From Leptospiraceae bacterium (GTDB lineage Bacteria; Spirochaetota; Leptospiria; Leptospirales; Leptonemataceae), in NCBI GenBank assembly GCA_026418015.1, contig JAOACE010000001.1, positions 25,676 to 89,675 on the forward strand: DNA of 64,000 nt, read 5' to 3'. Positions 1 through 10,700 of this stretch are shown piece after piece; the first letter of the stretch is position 1; each line of letters starts with the position of its first letter. The notes below the pieces were generated by a model. The model ran no database searches. It was given only the letters and a program-made list of their open reading frames with translations, and was not told the origin of the DNA. The position numbers were made by a program, and so were the translations under genes.

Positions 1-361
1 GTTCTGTGATTATTGCAGGCATCTGGTAATTGATCTTTACGATTTTATCTACTTCTTTTGGATCGCTTTGTGCTTTACTCTGATTCCCTAAATACCCTAC
101 AAAAGAAATAAAGACATCGATTGGTTCAGAAATCTTTTTTACAAGAATTGTTGGATCATCTTTTTCTACGTCAAAAAGAACTGTTTCTACAGAAACATTG
201 TATCGAATGTTTATATCTTTTGCAATCTTTTCTAATTTTTCTTTATTTCGGGCAATCAATATTAATGAAATACCATGTTTTGCAACAAAATGACAAAAGG
301 CAATTGCCATATCAGAGGTTGCACCCAGTACTGCAATTTTATTCCAGGGTTTTTGATTCAT
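1..361 (-). CDS. SDR-family oxidoreductase, DprE2-like (3' end outside window)
   Basis: The first 120 codons of a minus-strand gene are present; the C-terminus lies beyond the left edge. The protein opens with a Rossmann beta-alpha-beta containing VLGATSDMAIAF around residues 10-20, a DprE2-like variant of the glycine-rich NAD(P) loop, and later has FVGYLGNQ, equivalent to the strand-4 segment of the family. Its ATG overlaps the TGA of the upstream DprE1-like gene (ATGA), so the two are almost certainly co-translated. In the known DprE1/DprE2 pair a flavoenzyme oxidises a polyprenyl-linked sugar and an SDR reduces the keto intermediate, giving net epimerisation. That role here is inferred from the pairing. 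The catalytic YxxxK motif is not in the window. Confidence 0.8.
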   Translation of the reverse strand, partial: MNQKPWNKIAVLGATSDMAIAFCHFVAKHGISLILIARNKEKLEKIAKDINIRYNVSVETVLFDVEKDDPTILVKKISEPIDVFISFVGYLGNQSKAQSDPKEVDKIVKINYQMPAIITE

Positions 362-1743
362 TTTTTTGCTCCTTGGGTTAAATATAATCCTAATCGTTCT
401 GCTTGTTTCGATAAAAGTCGATTATAGGGGTCAAACTTTTGTTTAAGTTTTAAGAATTCCTCCACTGGATAGGTAGAATAAAAAAATTCTTTGGACATCT
501 TCGAATCTTTTGCCAAATATAACTTCCCCTTGCAATCTTTTACTATTGCATCAAGCCTTTCTAAAAATGCAGGCAATTTTTTATCAAGGGGAAAATCTAT
601 CGCCAATGTATAACCTTTTTCTGGAAAGGATAATGGATTTTTTAGAACCTTGTTTTTCTTCGTTCCTTTTTGAGGAATTTTATCGGGATCACCAAAAAGT
701 TTAAAAACTACCAAAAAGGAGCCCACTTTACTTTTTGCAATTTCTTCGATGATCTTTTTTGTTCCTTCGTATCCATTTTTTTCTGGTAAAACATACTGGT
801 ATTGAACAAAGCCTTTTTTCCCATAGATGCGATTCCAATGATGAATAGAATCCAAGGGATAAAAGAACTTGTCATAATCTACAATGGTAGTTCTTGTTTT
901 ACCAATATGTGAATGATAAACAAAAAAATTAAAGAGTTTTACGGTAAGGGAATTTAAAACAAAAGAAGGAAAATAAAATGGTACATTCAACTTTAATTTT
1001 TTCTTAACAGTTAACGGATTTTTGTAGTAAGGAGTATTTAATAAATCTTCTATTGTTGCATGTTCCCCAGTAAATAATATTCCCCTACCGAGACTTTTTC
1101 CTTTCGATAGACAATCCATCCATGCCACCGTATAAGTAGAATTTTTGGATTGTTCGAAATAATCTAACATCTCGTCGATATTTTTGGCTTTATAAGTAGT
1201 TTGTTTGATGTACGCTGTTTCGATCTTTTTTAAATAAAATTTCGCTTTTAGGATAATTCCACAAAGTCCCATGCCACCACAAACTGCACGAAATAAATCT
1301 TCGTTTTTTTCTGGACTACATTCTATAACTTTTCCGCTGGGTAAAAGTACTTCCATCCATACAACATGTTTACAAAAAGATCCTTCGCAGTGATGGTTCT
1401 TTCCGTGGACATCGCTACTGATTGCACCACCAACAGTGACAAATTTTGTTCCTGGTGTAACTGGCAAAAACCATCCCTTAGGAACAAAAGTATTCAATAT
1501 CTCTTCTAGGGAAACACCCCCTTCGCATGTCAATAAACCTGAATTTTCGTCAAAGTCTAGAAAACAACGGTTTTTTGTACCATCTACAATGTGATTCGCT
1601 AAACTTGCATCTCCATAAGAACGTCCTAATCCCCTGACTATAAAGGAATTTTCTGACTTTAACAAAAAATTCAACCTTTCGAAAGGATGGATTTCCGCCT
1701 CTACAACTGGATAGTTGCCCCAATTAGAAATAGGTTTTACCAC
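358..1743 (-). CDS. FAD-linked oxidase, DprE1-like
   Basis: A 461-residue FAD-binding oxidoreductase of the vanillyl-alcohol-oxidase/DprE1 type. The N-terminal PCMH-type FAD domain shows RGLGRSYGD (about residue 38) and TVGGAISSDVHGKNHH (about residues 102-117), where the second His sits at the usual flavin-contact position. The C-terminal half matches the substrate domain, and ALO-family features are seen near the end. The start is a GTG without a clear Shine-Dalgarno. The stop overlaps the start of a DprE2-like SDR, so the likely role is two-step epimerisation of a polyprenyl-phospho-sugar at the membrane. The exact sugar cannot be read from the sequence; D-arabinitol/L-gulonolactone-oxidase-like chemistry is an alternative. 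Confidence 0.85.
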   Translation of the reverse strand: MVKPISNWGNYPVVEAEIHPFERLNFLLKSENSFIVRGLGRSYGDASLANHIVDGTKNRCFLDFDENSGLLTCEGGVSLEEILNTFVPKGWFLPVTPGTKFVTVGGAISSDVHGKNHHCEGSFCKHVVWMEVLLPSGKVIECSPEKNEDLFRAVCGGMGLCGIILKAKFYLKKIETAYIKQTTYKAKNIDEMLDYFEQSKNSTYTVAWMDCLSKGKSLGRGILFTGEHATIEDLLNTPYYKNPLTVKKKLKLNVPFYFPSFVLNSLTVKLFNFFVYHSHIGKTRTTIVDYDKFFYPLDSIHHWNRIYGKKGFVQYQYVLPEKNGYEGTKKIIEEIAKSKVGSFLVVFKLFGDPDKIPQKGTKKNKVLKNPLSFPEKGYTLAIDFPLDKKLPAFLERLDAIVKDCKGKLYLAKDSKMSKEFFYSTYPVEEFLKLKQKFDPYNRLLSKQAERLGLYLTQGAKK

Positions 1744-1792
1744 GAAATCAGATTTTTTTTTTTATCTTATATGTCTATTCATTTAGACTGAT

Positions 1793-3703
1793 CTATTTGT
1801 TTTTTGGCGTTAAAACTCTTGTTAAGAAATCTTCGATTGATGTTGCAATATCGAACTTTTGTTGTTCAGGCATTAAGGCATTTTTTTGTTCATCTACTTC
1901 TTCCATTGCCTGTTTTAATAGTTTTTGTCCATTTCTTACGATATATCGTTTTGTAATTAGAATAGGCCAAACATAGATGGGATCGTTTAAATCGATCTTG
2001 GGAGATTTTGGGTTGTGGGGAATAATTCTAAACGAAAAGATTTTTCCTTTTCCATATTTTTTAAGGAATTGAATCAAATAATCTTCGTTATGTTCAAAAT
2101 CTGGCACTCTTTCCAAGAGAGTAAGTCGATTGGGTAATTCTTTATTATTCCATGCTTCGTCTAGGACATCGAGAACCTTGTTCATGATTTGTTCTGCTCT
2201 TTCGTCTTTTTGGATTGTTTCTTTTAATTTTTTTACATCCTCTTGATAGAGATCTACCTGTGGTTTTTCTTCACTTTGAGATTCTTCTTCTCCAATTTTT
2301 TTTCTTGCAATTTCTTTTGTTTTTTTAGAAGCTTCTTTTCGTTTGTATTCCACTTGTTTTTCTATTTCTTCTCTACGTACTTCTTCTTTGATTTTTTCTT
2401 TTTCTATATCTTTGATTTTTTTACTACTAAAAAGAGCCCTAAATATTCGAATATACCAGGGCAATCGTAAAAACAAAAGGTGTTCTTCTGCATTCAAGTA
2501 TACTTTTAGTTGTTCTCCTTCTAAGATCCTTGCAACATCCATTTGCATCAAGATTTTCATTTCTGTATCGTCACCTTTTTCGTAAAGTTGACTACGAGCA
2601 TGGACCACAGCGGGATAAACATTTTTTTTATATAATAAAAAATCCATTAATTTATTGCCATACATAAATTCTGTATGCAAAACCTCTGGATGCGATATTA
2701 TACTAGGTAAATCTTCTTTGGTAAAAGATTTTAAATAGTTGCTGGGAACTACCCATTCATAACGTGAGAGCTCATCTAATATTTTTTGAATTTTTTGTTT
2801 TCTTTCAGCCTCTTCTTTGGTTTTAAAAATACGGATTAATTCATTCAAAATATGTTTTAATTCTGTAAAAAGAAGTTGATTTTTTTGAATTTGTATACTT
2901 TGAATTTTATTTAGATAATTTTCTAAATTTTTTACATTAATTTCTCCAGAAAATCCAACAGAATAATCGCTACTTAAACGTGCAATTAACAGATTCATTC
3001 GATCGATAAGACTCTCTTCGTCAGGGAATTGTAACGTAAAAAAATTATTATTTCCTTTGATGTATAATAAAACCCTATCGTTAATAAGTTCTTGTATGAT
3101 AGGTTTTACAAAAGTTTTATAAGTAATGTTTTTTTGTTCTTGGGTTTTGTCTAATTCGTTTTGTAAGTAATAACTGATCACAGCACCAGCATGACTATTA
3201 GCATAATTGGAATCGTCTAAATTTCTAAGAATAAATTCTCTATGACTTCCTTGCCATTTTGAACCTTTGCGTGCTATCCATTTCTTTATTGCATCAACAC
3301 TTCTTGTTTTATAATAATCATAATATCTTTTATATGAAGTACCATCTTGTTGTGTTGGTCGACAAAGGATTATCAGTGTGTTTAGAGAACCCGAACCAGC
3401 TATAAAGTCCACCGCAGGAAAAGAAACCAATATCAAAGATTTTAATGATCCTCTACCGGTTAATTCTTTTATATATTCATCAAATTTTTCTTTTGGTATG
3501 GAAAGCTCTTTTTGTAATTGATATAAGTCTGGCAGAATTCGATGAGCTTGAAATCGTGAGGTAGCCTCGTAAACAGCATTAAAAAGCGCATAAATTCCTT
3601 TGTACTTAAAATCCCCTCTTGAATCTAAGGATTGTACATAATCCATGCCCTCACGATATGGCATTACATCTAATTCTTGTGTATTTATATTTTGTTCCAT
3701 CAT
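1793..3703 (-). CDS. hypothetical protein, charged coiled-coil segment
   Basis: A 636-residue protein I do not recognise. It has no signal peptide or membrane span. The N-terminal half is mixed alpha/beta. Residues of about 425-510 are extremely rich in Lys and Glu and look like a long charged helix or coiled coil. The C-terminal 120 residues are again globular, with repeated aromatic and basic residues. It lies 50 bp upstream of the DprE1-like gene on the same strand and could share its transcript, but nothing links it to sugar chemistry. It starts at a doubled ATG and is divergent from ubiE. It may be a lineage-specific cytoplasmic protein. Confidence 0.7.
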   Translation of the reverse strand: MMEQNINTQELDVMPYREGMDYVQSLDSRGDFKYKGIYALFNAVYEATSRFQAHRILPDLYQLQKELSIPKEKFDEYIKELTGRGSLKSLILVSFPAVDFIAGSGSLNTLIILCRPTQQDGTSYKRYYDYYKTRSVDAIKKWIARKGSKWQGSHREFILRNLDDSNYANSHAGAVISYYLQNELDKTQEQKNITYKTFVKPIIQELINDRVLLYIKGNNNFFTLQFPDEESLIDRMNLLIARLSSDYSVGFSGEINVKNLENYLNKIQSIQIQKNQLLFTELKHILNELIRIFKTKEEAERKQKIQKILDELSRYEWVVPSNYLKSFTKEDLPSIISHPEVLHTEFMYGNKLMDFLLYKKNVYPAVVHARSQLYEKGDDTEMKILMQMDVARILEGEQLKVYLNAEEHLLFLRLPWYIRIFRALFSSKKIKDIEKEKIKEEVRREEIEKQVEYKRKEASKKTKEIARKKIGEEESQSEEKPQVDLYQEDVKKLKETIQKDERAEQIMNKVLDVLDEAWNNKELPNRLTLLERVPDFEHNEDYLIQFLKKYGKGKIFSFRIIPHNPKSPKIDLNDPIYVWPILITKRYIVRNGQKLLKQAMEEVDEQKNALMPEQQKFDIATSIEDFLTRVLTPKNK

Positions 3704-3814
3704 AGGATTTTCTTTATGACAAGTATATTTATTTTATTTACATTTAAATAAGCAATAATTTTTTATAATAAGATGCTGTTTTTATCCATATTCGAGAAAA
3801 TATAGGAGCCAATT

Positions 3815-4552
3815 ATGAAAAACATATCCTTATTACCCAGCAAAGAAGAAAAAGAAAGTTTTATTAAAAAGAACTTTAACGAAATTGCAGAACATTATGA
3901 TCGATTCAATGATCTATTTACTTTTGGAATGCACAGAGCTTGGAAAAGAAAATTAATCCGTCTATTAAATATCGAAAAAGCAAAAAATGCAATTGATTTA
4001 TGTTGTGGAAGTGGTGATATTGCAATTTTAATGGCGAATCCTGAATACAATCCCGAACTCCAAATCGTAGCATGTGATTTTAGCGAAGGTATGTTATCTG
4101 TGATGGAAAGAAGAGTTCGAAAAACTGATATATGGAAAAGAATAGAAATCCGAAAAGAGAATGTATTATCCTTGCCCAAATGGTATACAGAAAAATTTGA
4201 TGTTGCAACAGTGGGATATGGCATAAGAAACGTAAAAGATAGAAACCAGTTCTTTAAAGAAGTTTATAGAATTTTAAAACCACAAGGTAGGTTAGGCATT
4301 TTAGAAGTAGGCAATATTGAACCTTCTTGGATTCGACCATTTGCTCATATATTTATGAAGTACATCATTCCTTTAATTGGCTATATCCTACAAGGAAAAA
4401 AGCACGAAATGTATAACTATCTACCTGCATCAGCATTAGAATTTCCACCACCAAATGTCATCATAGAAGAATTAAAATCTGTTGGGTTTAATCATATCCA
4501 GTTTAAAAGGCTTTTTTTTGGAGCTTCTGTCATCTATGTAGCATACAAATAA
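3815..4552 (+). CDS. menG: demethylmenaquinone methyltransferase (UbiE/MenG family)
   Basis: A 245-residue class I SAM methyltransferase that catalyses the C-methylation of demethylmenaquinone, the last step of menaquinone synthesis. The family signature starts with FNEIAEHYDRFNDLFTFGMH (residues 21-40). Motif I is DLCCGSGDIA (about 72-81), motif II ACDFSEGML, and the UbiE-specific VGYGIRNV follows at about 137-144. Length is typical. An AGGAG Shine-Dalgarno lies seven bases before the ATG. It is followed after two bases by a NAD-kinase-like gene. The window also holds mqnD, so the organism probably makes menaquinone through futalosine. Confidence 0.93.
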   Translation: MKNISLLPSKEEKESFIKKNFNEIAEHYDRFNDLFTFGMHRAWKRKLIRLLNIEKAKNAIDLCCGSGDIAILMANPEYNPELQIVACDFSEGMLSVMERRVRKTDIWKRIEIRKENVLSLPKWYTEKFDVATVGYGIRNVKDRNQFFKEVYRILKPQGRLGILEVGNIEPSWIRPFAHIFMKYIIPLIGYILQGKKHEMYNYLPASALEFPPPNVIIEELKSVGFNHIQFKRLFFGASVIYVAYK

Positions 4553-4554
4553 CG

Positions 4555-5487
4555 ATGAATCAACTATACTTGATTTCTTTAAAAAGAACCAAATGGGAGC
4601 GAGACCTACAAAAATATGGTTCTGTTAAAGAATTAAAAAAAATCTATCGATTACAGAACAATATTTTTCAACGGGTTTATGCATCTCATGTAAGACAAAA
4701 AAAAGCTTTTGAAAAGCTGTACAATGCTTTACAAAACCAAGCAGTATTTATATATCGCGAAGAACTAAACATACCTTATGTTAAAACATTTCCTTTTTTA
4801 GTAAGTTTTGGAGGCGATAATCATTTTATTTATACAGCACGATTTGCATCCCAGCCCATTATTGGTATAAATTCTGATCCAAAAACTTCTACGGGTGCAT
4901 TGTTATATTTTGATGTAGACAAATTTTTAGAGTATCACAAAAAAGATGTTTTTGTAAAAAATGAATATCAAATCGAATATTGGACTCAGATAGAGGCTAC
5001 ACTCTATTATCCCGATAAAAGTAAAATTTCTACGGGAAGATGTATCTCCGAAACCATTATACGAAATGAATTTGCCGACTCTATGAGCAGATATCTTGTA
5101 AGGATCAACCAAAAAGAATACGAAGAACAAAAAAGCTCTGGTTTACTTCTTGCAACTGGTGCAGGCTCTACGGGATGGTTTTACAATTGTTTACCTCATT
5201 CTATCCAGCTATTTGAAGATCCAAGATTCCCAAAAAATTCTCCTTTTTTTAAAATGATTGCTCGTGAACCAGGGTTTAATAGAATCCATAAATTTAAGTA
5301 TTTATACTGTACAATCAGAGAAAAAGAAGAATTAGAAATTATCTCCGAAATGGATGGTGTGATTGTGGTAGATTCCCATCCCGAATGCATGTTTTCTTTT
5401 CCACCCGGCACAAGAGCAGTTTTTAAATTAAGCAAAGATAAACTAAAAGTTATTCAGAATTCTAAAGAAAATATTGAAATGATATAA
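4555..5487 (+). CDS. NAD kinase-like protein (NADK2-type)
   Basis: A 310-residue protein of the ATP-NAD kinase fold. The family motif GGDGT is represented by SFGGDNHFIYTA (about residues 83-94). The NAD-binding loop reads GINSDPKTSTGAL, close to the NTDP..S.G pattern of mitochondrial NADK2-type enzymes rather than the usual bacterial NTG..GFL. A conserved LLATGAGSTGWF follows at about residue 198. It probably phosphorylates NAD or NADH in the cytoplasm. Replacement of the Gly-Thr after the GGD makes catalytic competence uncertain. The gene begins two bases after menG and has no Shine-Dalgarno, suggesting translational coupling. Confidence 0.72.
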   Translation: MNQLYLISLKRTKWERDLQKYGSVKELKKIYRLQNNIFQRVYASHVRQKKAFEKLYNALQNQAVFIYREELNIPYVKTFPFLVSFGGDNHFIYTARFASQPIIGINSDPKTSTGALLYFDVDKFLEYHKKDVFVKNEYQIEYWTQIEATLYYPDKSKISTGRCISETIIRNEFADSMSRYLVRINQKEYEEQKSSGLLLATGAGSTGWFYNCLPHSIQLFEDPRFPKNSPFFKMIAREPGFNRIHKFKYLYCTIREKEELEIISEMDGVIVVDSHPECMFSFPPGTRAVFKLSKDKLKVIQNSKENIEMI

Positions 5488-5530
5488 AATTTTCATTTGA
5501 TTTTAACAAAGATATCATTATTTTTACTCT

Positions 5531-6541
5531 ATGCCAAAAGAAATTAGTCATATATATTTTTCAGAAGAAATCCAAAAAGGTTTAAGAGCAGAAATTCAAA
5601 CTATCTTAGAAAAACACAAAAATCTTTACTATTATGGTTCCAGCTCCCCTGATTTATTTTATTACTATCTACCTTTAAAAAAAGAATATTACGAATTAGG
5701 TTCATTGGACATCGGAAAATACATACACGACGACAAAGAAAACATGAATCCTATCTATAAATTATTAGAATGGTCAAAAAATAGCGAAGAAAACCAAAAA
5801 TGGCGAATCTTCGCATTTGTTGCTGGTTACCTAACACATGTTGCAGCAGATACTATTTTTCATCCTTATATATATTCTATTACAGGTCATTATTATAACC
5901 CAGACATAAAATTACAAAAATTAGCACAAAGAAACCATCGTATCTTCGAAACCAAAATGGATCTTTTTATTCTAAACCATCTCTATAAAACCACATTAAA
6001 AGAGTTTAAACTACTTAAAAAACTTTCTTTAGGCCCTCAACAAAAGGAAGTTCTTAAACTCTACGGAAAAGCAATTCAAGAGAGTTTTTTTCCTTCTATC
6101 GAAGGGGAAAAAATGATGGAGTTTAGTCTGTTTTGTTATAAGAATCAAATGATGCTAATAAAATTATTTCAAAATCAACCGTTAGTATCGATTCTTAATA
6201 TGGTAAAAAAGTTTCATTTCGAAATCGAAAATCATCTATGTTTATGCTATGGGAATCATTTAGACGAATATAAGATAAATTTCGAAGCTTTTGAACCTGC
6301 TCCCCATCCAATTACAGGCGAAATCATGGAAGGGAACTTTTTTTCATTTAGAGATAAGATCCAGGAAAGGGGTATTCTATTCATCGAATCCACCTATGAT
6401 TTTATCGTTAACAAAAGATTCGGTTTAGATTTCTTAAAAAAACAAATACCCCATTATTCCTTGAATACGGGATTGTTTCAAATTTCTCATCTAGAAATGA
6501 AGTATTTTAAACCCCTTGCTACGTTTTCTAATTCCATTTAA
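5531..6541 (+). CDS. zinc-dependent phospholipase C family protein
   Basis: A 336-residue protein of the zinc-dependent phospholipase C superfamily. The N-terminus has HIYFSEEI, then YYGSSSPDLFYY, YIHDDKENMNP (about residues 60-70) and AGYLTHVAADTIFHPYI (about 94-110). The His and Asp residues in these blocks are the expected metal ligands. A further RNHRIFETKMD (about 136-146) completes the pattern. No signal peptide is seen, unlike secreted PLC toxins, so it belongs to the cytoplasmic or hypothetical branch of the family. Substrate is unknown. Its last 14 bases overlap the convergent HEAT-repeat gene. Confidence 0.75.
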   Translation: MPKEISHIYFSEEIQKGLRAEIQTILEKHKNLYYYGSSSPDLFYYYLPLKKEYYELGSLDIGKYIHDDKENMNPIYKLLEWSKNSEENQKWRIFAFVAGYLTHVAADTIFHPYIYSITGHYYNPDIKLQKLAQRNHRIFETKMDLFILNHLYKTTLKEFKLLKKLSLGPQQKEVLKLYGKAIQESFFPSIEGEKMMEFSLFCYKNQMMLIKLFQNQPLVSILNMVKKFHFEIENHLCLCYGNHLDEYKINFEAFEPAPHPITGEIMEGNFFSFRDKIQERGILFIESTYDFIVNKRFGLDFLKKQIPHYSLNTGLFQISHLEMKYFKPLATFSNSI

Positions 6542-7205
6542 TGCTTTCTAACGCTGCTTGGGCTTCTTTTTTTACCCCTGTGGGGAAATTTGAACGAATC
6601 ACTTTCATCAATGGGACAAATGCTCTTTTATCGCCAAGCGCCCCCAAAGATTGAATTACCGCTGTTATTAAACGAACATTATCGGGTTGAGGTCCTCTTG
6701 CTAATTCTTTATTCAGAGAATTGATTAGTTCTGAGGAAGCTAAACTAGAATGGTTCCAAAACCGCCCTAAACTTCTTGCTGCTTCTATCTTAACTTCTTC
6801 GTCTTCGTTATCATCCAATAATCTTCTTCCTAAGACAGGGAAAATCGCTTCGATTCCTTTTTTGTATACAGAAAAATCACCTAATGCACGACAAATGTGT
6901 AGTCTTAATTCTTTATGATACTTTTCTTTATCGTTTGGTGTTAAAACACCAAATAAAGGATTGTATATCTTTTCTGCGGGAAAATCTGGGTTATCCCCAT
7001 AAATTTGTCTTGCAATCACACCTAATCGATCTACGGCTAATTGTTTTTCTTCGATACGAACATTGGGATCCGAAAGTAGTTTACTCAATTCTTCTATTCC
7101 TTTTTCATTTGCAGGTACGCGATTAAAAGCAGGTGCTATCTCTTGAGCCAAAACCACATTAACAAACAAGAAAATGCTTAGGATTGTATGATAAATGCTT
7201 TTCAT
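6528..7205 (-). CDS. HEAT-repeat protein, exported
   Basis: A 225-residue protein with a signal peptide (hydrophobic stretch about residues 6-20, probable cleavage after VLAQ). The mature part is a set of roughly 30-40-residue helical hairpins, for example RLHICRALGDFSVY, EVKIEAARSLGRFW and AVIQSLGALGDKRAFVPL, typical of HEAT repeats. It likely acts as a periplasmic protein-protein interaction scaffold. A strong AAGGGGGG Shine-Dalgarno precedes the ATG. It lies 12 bp downstream of the HAMP-like membrane protein gene and probably forms an operon with it. Confidence 0.75.
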   Translation of the reverse strand: MKSIYHTILSIFLFVNVVLAQEIAPAFNRVPANEKGIEELSKLLSDPNVRIEEKQLAVDRLGVIARQIYGDNPDFPAEKIYNPLFGVLTPNDKEKYHKELRLHICRALGDFSVYKKGIEAIFPVLGRRLLDDNEDEEVKIEAARSLGRFWNHSSLASSELINSLNKELARGPQPDNVRLITAVIQSLGALGDKRAFVPLMKVIRSNFPTGVKKEAQAALESIKWN

Positions 7206-7217
7206 GTTATTCCCCCC

Positions 7218-7733
7218 TTATTTTTTAGAATTTACACTTTCTATGTATTCGTTAATCACTTCTACCAAATCTTGGAATTGATCTGTCTTACGTACTTTGA
7301 TTTTCTTTACTTCCCCAGTCTGAATCATCTCTCTTAATGTACGCTTAATATTGTAGATAGGTCCCGCCATACTATGAGAATAGAATAAACTAAATACGAT
7401 TAGAATGATCAAATTCACCACACTGATGAACAATATGGGTTTCCAATAGAGTTCAAATGCATTATAAGCTTTTACGGGGGTGGGATATTCTACCACCTCT
7501 CCACTTTCTTGTACACATTGAATGGTTCTATCGGGATCCATACTATACAGAACCCCTCCTTCTTTTATCAAGAGCGTATAAGGATTTTCTCTAATAAGCC
7601 ACAATATCCCTAACGTGAATACCATAACAATCAATATAATCACAGAAAAACGAATCATAAATTGATTCTGAAATCTTTTATCAATGTAATACTTCCAGCG
7701 AATGGATTTTTCTTTTTCTTGATTTTCCATCAT
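7218..7733 (-). CDS. membrane protein with HAMP-like domain
   Basis: A 171-residue protein with two transmembrane helices (about residues 27-45 and 90-110) flanking a short extracytoplasmic segment. A HAMP-like linker follows: SMAGPIYNIKRTLREMIQ then KIKVRKTDQFQDL. The Pro after SMAG and the D-x-F-x-x-L element are characteristic. It lacks any output domain, so it may be a stand-alone sensor fragment or a partner for a separate signalling protein. The ATG chosen has AGGGG six bases upstream; an upstream in-frame GTG would overlap that site. It precedes the exported HEAT protein gene. Confidence 0.7.
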   Translation of the reverse strand: MMENQEKEKSIRWKYYIDKRFQNQFMIRFSVIILIVMVFTLGILWLIRENPYTLLIKEGGVLYSMDPDRTIQCVQESGEVVEYPTPVKAYNAFELYWKPILFISVVNLIILIVFSLFYSHSMAGPIYNIKRTLREMIQTGEVKKIKVRKTDQFQDLVEVINEYIESVNSKK

Positions 7734-7777
7734 ATTCACCCCTATTTAATTCATTATCGTAATAAAATTAGTGATAA

Positions 7778-10700
7778 TTAATAATATAATGTAATAATTC
7801 CATTTTTATAATTTATTAAATCAACAAATTTTTTCTCTTGGTTGTTTTTGATGTTGATTAAATTTAAACTAAACTTCGAATCTAAATAAAATAGATCATC
7901 TTTATAGATTACAACTTTTCCTAAATCTTTGTTCCATAAATCAACATTCTTCTGTAAGATATTGTTTTTTTTAGAAAGATCTAAGATTTTTAAAGAATTC
8001 ATACTATCAGAAATTTCGTATTTTAAAAGATATTGATGGTTCAACTTATACGAATTGAAAGGATTATCGACAGATTCTTGATATGTTAAATCAAAATTAA
8101 TATCAAAAATATATAAATTTTTATCTGTTTTTATCAATAAATAATTTTCTGATAACTGAATCTCCTGGGTTGTTTCTTGGTTTAAAGAAATGATTGGTTT
8201 GGGTTGGAATTTTCCTCGAAGATAATTGCTTAGTTCTGTGTAATAGATTTGTTGATTTTCTATGTAGATGAGGTTATGATTCCAAACTGTTATTAAAGAA
8301 ACATTCAAAGGATAGAGAGAATCATTATAATATAAATATAAATTTTCTTTACAATCACTTGACAATACACCTATGAATTCTGGCAGAACACGAAACACTT
8401 TGCAAATTTTGTAAGAAAACCGTTTATTCCATAACTCTATTCCTAAATATGGCTCGATGGCTTTGATTTCTTTTTCTTTTATCACCCACAAAAACTGATT
8501 TAATATTACGCTTTGTATATTATCTTCTTTTAAATGAAAATGAATTTTAGACGAATTGGATTCTACCGATAAGATTTCTGCTTTGTTATAAAATAAAAAG
8601 CGATTCGCATAAGATAATATCTGATAATTACTAATATCACCAGTATAAGATAATTCGAAATAAGGTTGATTTTCGTTCAATGTTAAATAAATTTCTTTTA
8701 CCCTACCAAAATAAGGAGAATTGGGATAGGTTTTTAAAAAATATTCTACATTTTGTTTTAGTTGATCCTTTTTTAAACCAGTCTCTTTATAGAATTTTAT
8801 CAAAGCCCAATAATAAACATCTTTTTTCTGAAGTTCGATTGCCTTTTTTAACAAACGTTCTGCTTCTAAAAAGTTTCGGTTTTCGTATTCAATATAAGCT
8901 AAATGATAGTATGCATCACTATATTCGGGAAATAGTTTTATCAATCGAAGTAATTCTTTTTTTGCTTTCTCTTGGTTGTTTTGATTGAGTTGAATCAACG
9001 CAACATTTAAAAATGCAATTTCTCTACCAAAGCCTTCTTCCGAAGTGATTTGTCGAAACATCTCTTCGGATCTTTTTATATCTTTTAGAAAATATAAAGC
9101 AATTCCATATCCAATTTTCGAAGGTAAAAATTTTGGGTTATATAATATTGCATCTTCGAAATACGTTAAAGATTCTTTATATTTTTTTTTTAATAATTGG
9201 ATTACTCCTAACTTGTAATAAGAATAATAAGCATCCTCTTGAAAAGAAATAATTTCTAAAAATCCTTTTTCTGCTTCGTCTAGTTTATTTAATTCTATTA
9301 GTCTGGTGTATAAAGCTTCTAAAACTGGAACTTCTTTGGGTTTTTCTTTTAAAGCATTTTGTAGAAGACTATTTCCTTTTAGATCATTTCCTGAATAAAA
9401 CTCAATCTCTGCTAATCGAACAAGAATTAAAGGCTTTTTCCATTTTTCGTAAACGCGTTCGTAAATTTCTTTCGCTTTTTGATAATCTTCTTTAAAATAC
9501 AGTTCTTCTGCTTTTTCCAGAAGAGTAAGATATTCTTTGTATTTTTGATTTTCTTTGATAATTGCTTCGCTATTTACATACAAAGGATTTTCTTTATCGT
9601 ATTGACGTGCATTGTTAATAAAATTCAATGCAGCTGGAAAGTTTTTTTTAGAATTTTCCTCTAATGCTAATAAATAATAAACATAAGCAATGCTTTTTTT
9701 TAAGAGAGTAGATTCGGGTTGATTTTTTAACAAAGTTTGGTTAAAATTGAGTGCTTCTTTAAAGTTGTTTTCTTGAATCATTAAGTTAACGTACAATAAA
9801 CCAAATCCTAAATCTTTTTTGCTTTTTTGAATAATTTGGTTTCTTAATCGATTGTATTTTTCTTGGTTGTTCGCTTTTTTGTATAAATCCAAAAGTTTTT
9901 CGTATGCCAAATGATAATTTTCCGATATTTGTATTGCGTTAACATAATTTTTTTCTGCAAGCAGTAAATTGTTTTCTTTATTGTACAGATCTCCGATTGC
10001 TACGTAGATTCTTGGATGTTGATAAATCTTTAATGCAGACTGATAAGATTTTTCTGCTTCTTTAAAATCTCGCTTTTTTAAAAAATCATTGCCCTTTTTA
10101 AGGTAGCTTATGGCTTCGATTTTTTTATTTTCTTTTTCCCAAAATGGCTTATCGTCTTTTTCTAATTCTAAGATTTTATTTAAATGAAATTTCGCTTTTT
10201 CGATATTTTCTTCATCTAAATAAATTAAATACAAATTCTTATGCGTAATTAGTGAATCACTCTTCTGGTTTAAAACGCGCGTTAGGATAGAAATAGATTT
10301 TTTTAAATTTCCTGTATGTTTGTAATAAAGTGCTAATTGGTTGAGTAATGCTTCGTTATCGGGATAAAGTTTGGTTGCAGACTCTAAACAATTTAAAGCT
10401 TCGTTATATCGATTGGACTCTAAATAAGTTCTACATAAAAAGGTATAAGGTTCTACATCCTTCGAAATGTTTACTGCCTTTTTAAACTGCTCTATTGCAT
10501 GATCGTATTTTTTGGTTTCTAAATAAACTAATCCCAATTGAAAATATCCCACAGAACGATTGGGTATAAGTTGGATTACTTGTTTAAAATGATTTTCTGC
10601 TTCTAGGTATTTTTTATTTTTAAAACTTTTGTTTCCTTCTTCTATAAAATAAGCTACTTTGGACTGCGTTTTACTATTTTTAACCTCTTCGGAATTAGGG

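Noticed and set aside
2243..2585. Phe-rich plus-strand open frames
   Set aside because: They are the complement of the Lys/Glu-rich coiled-coil segment of the minus-strand gene.
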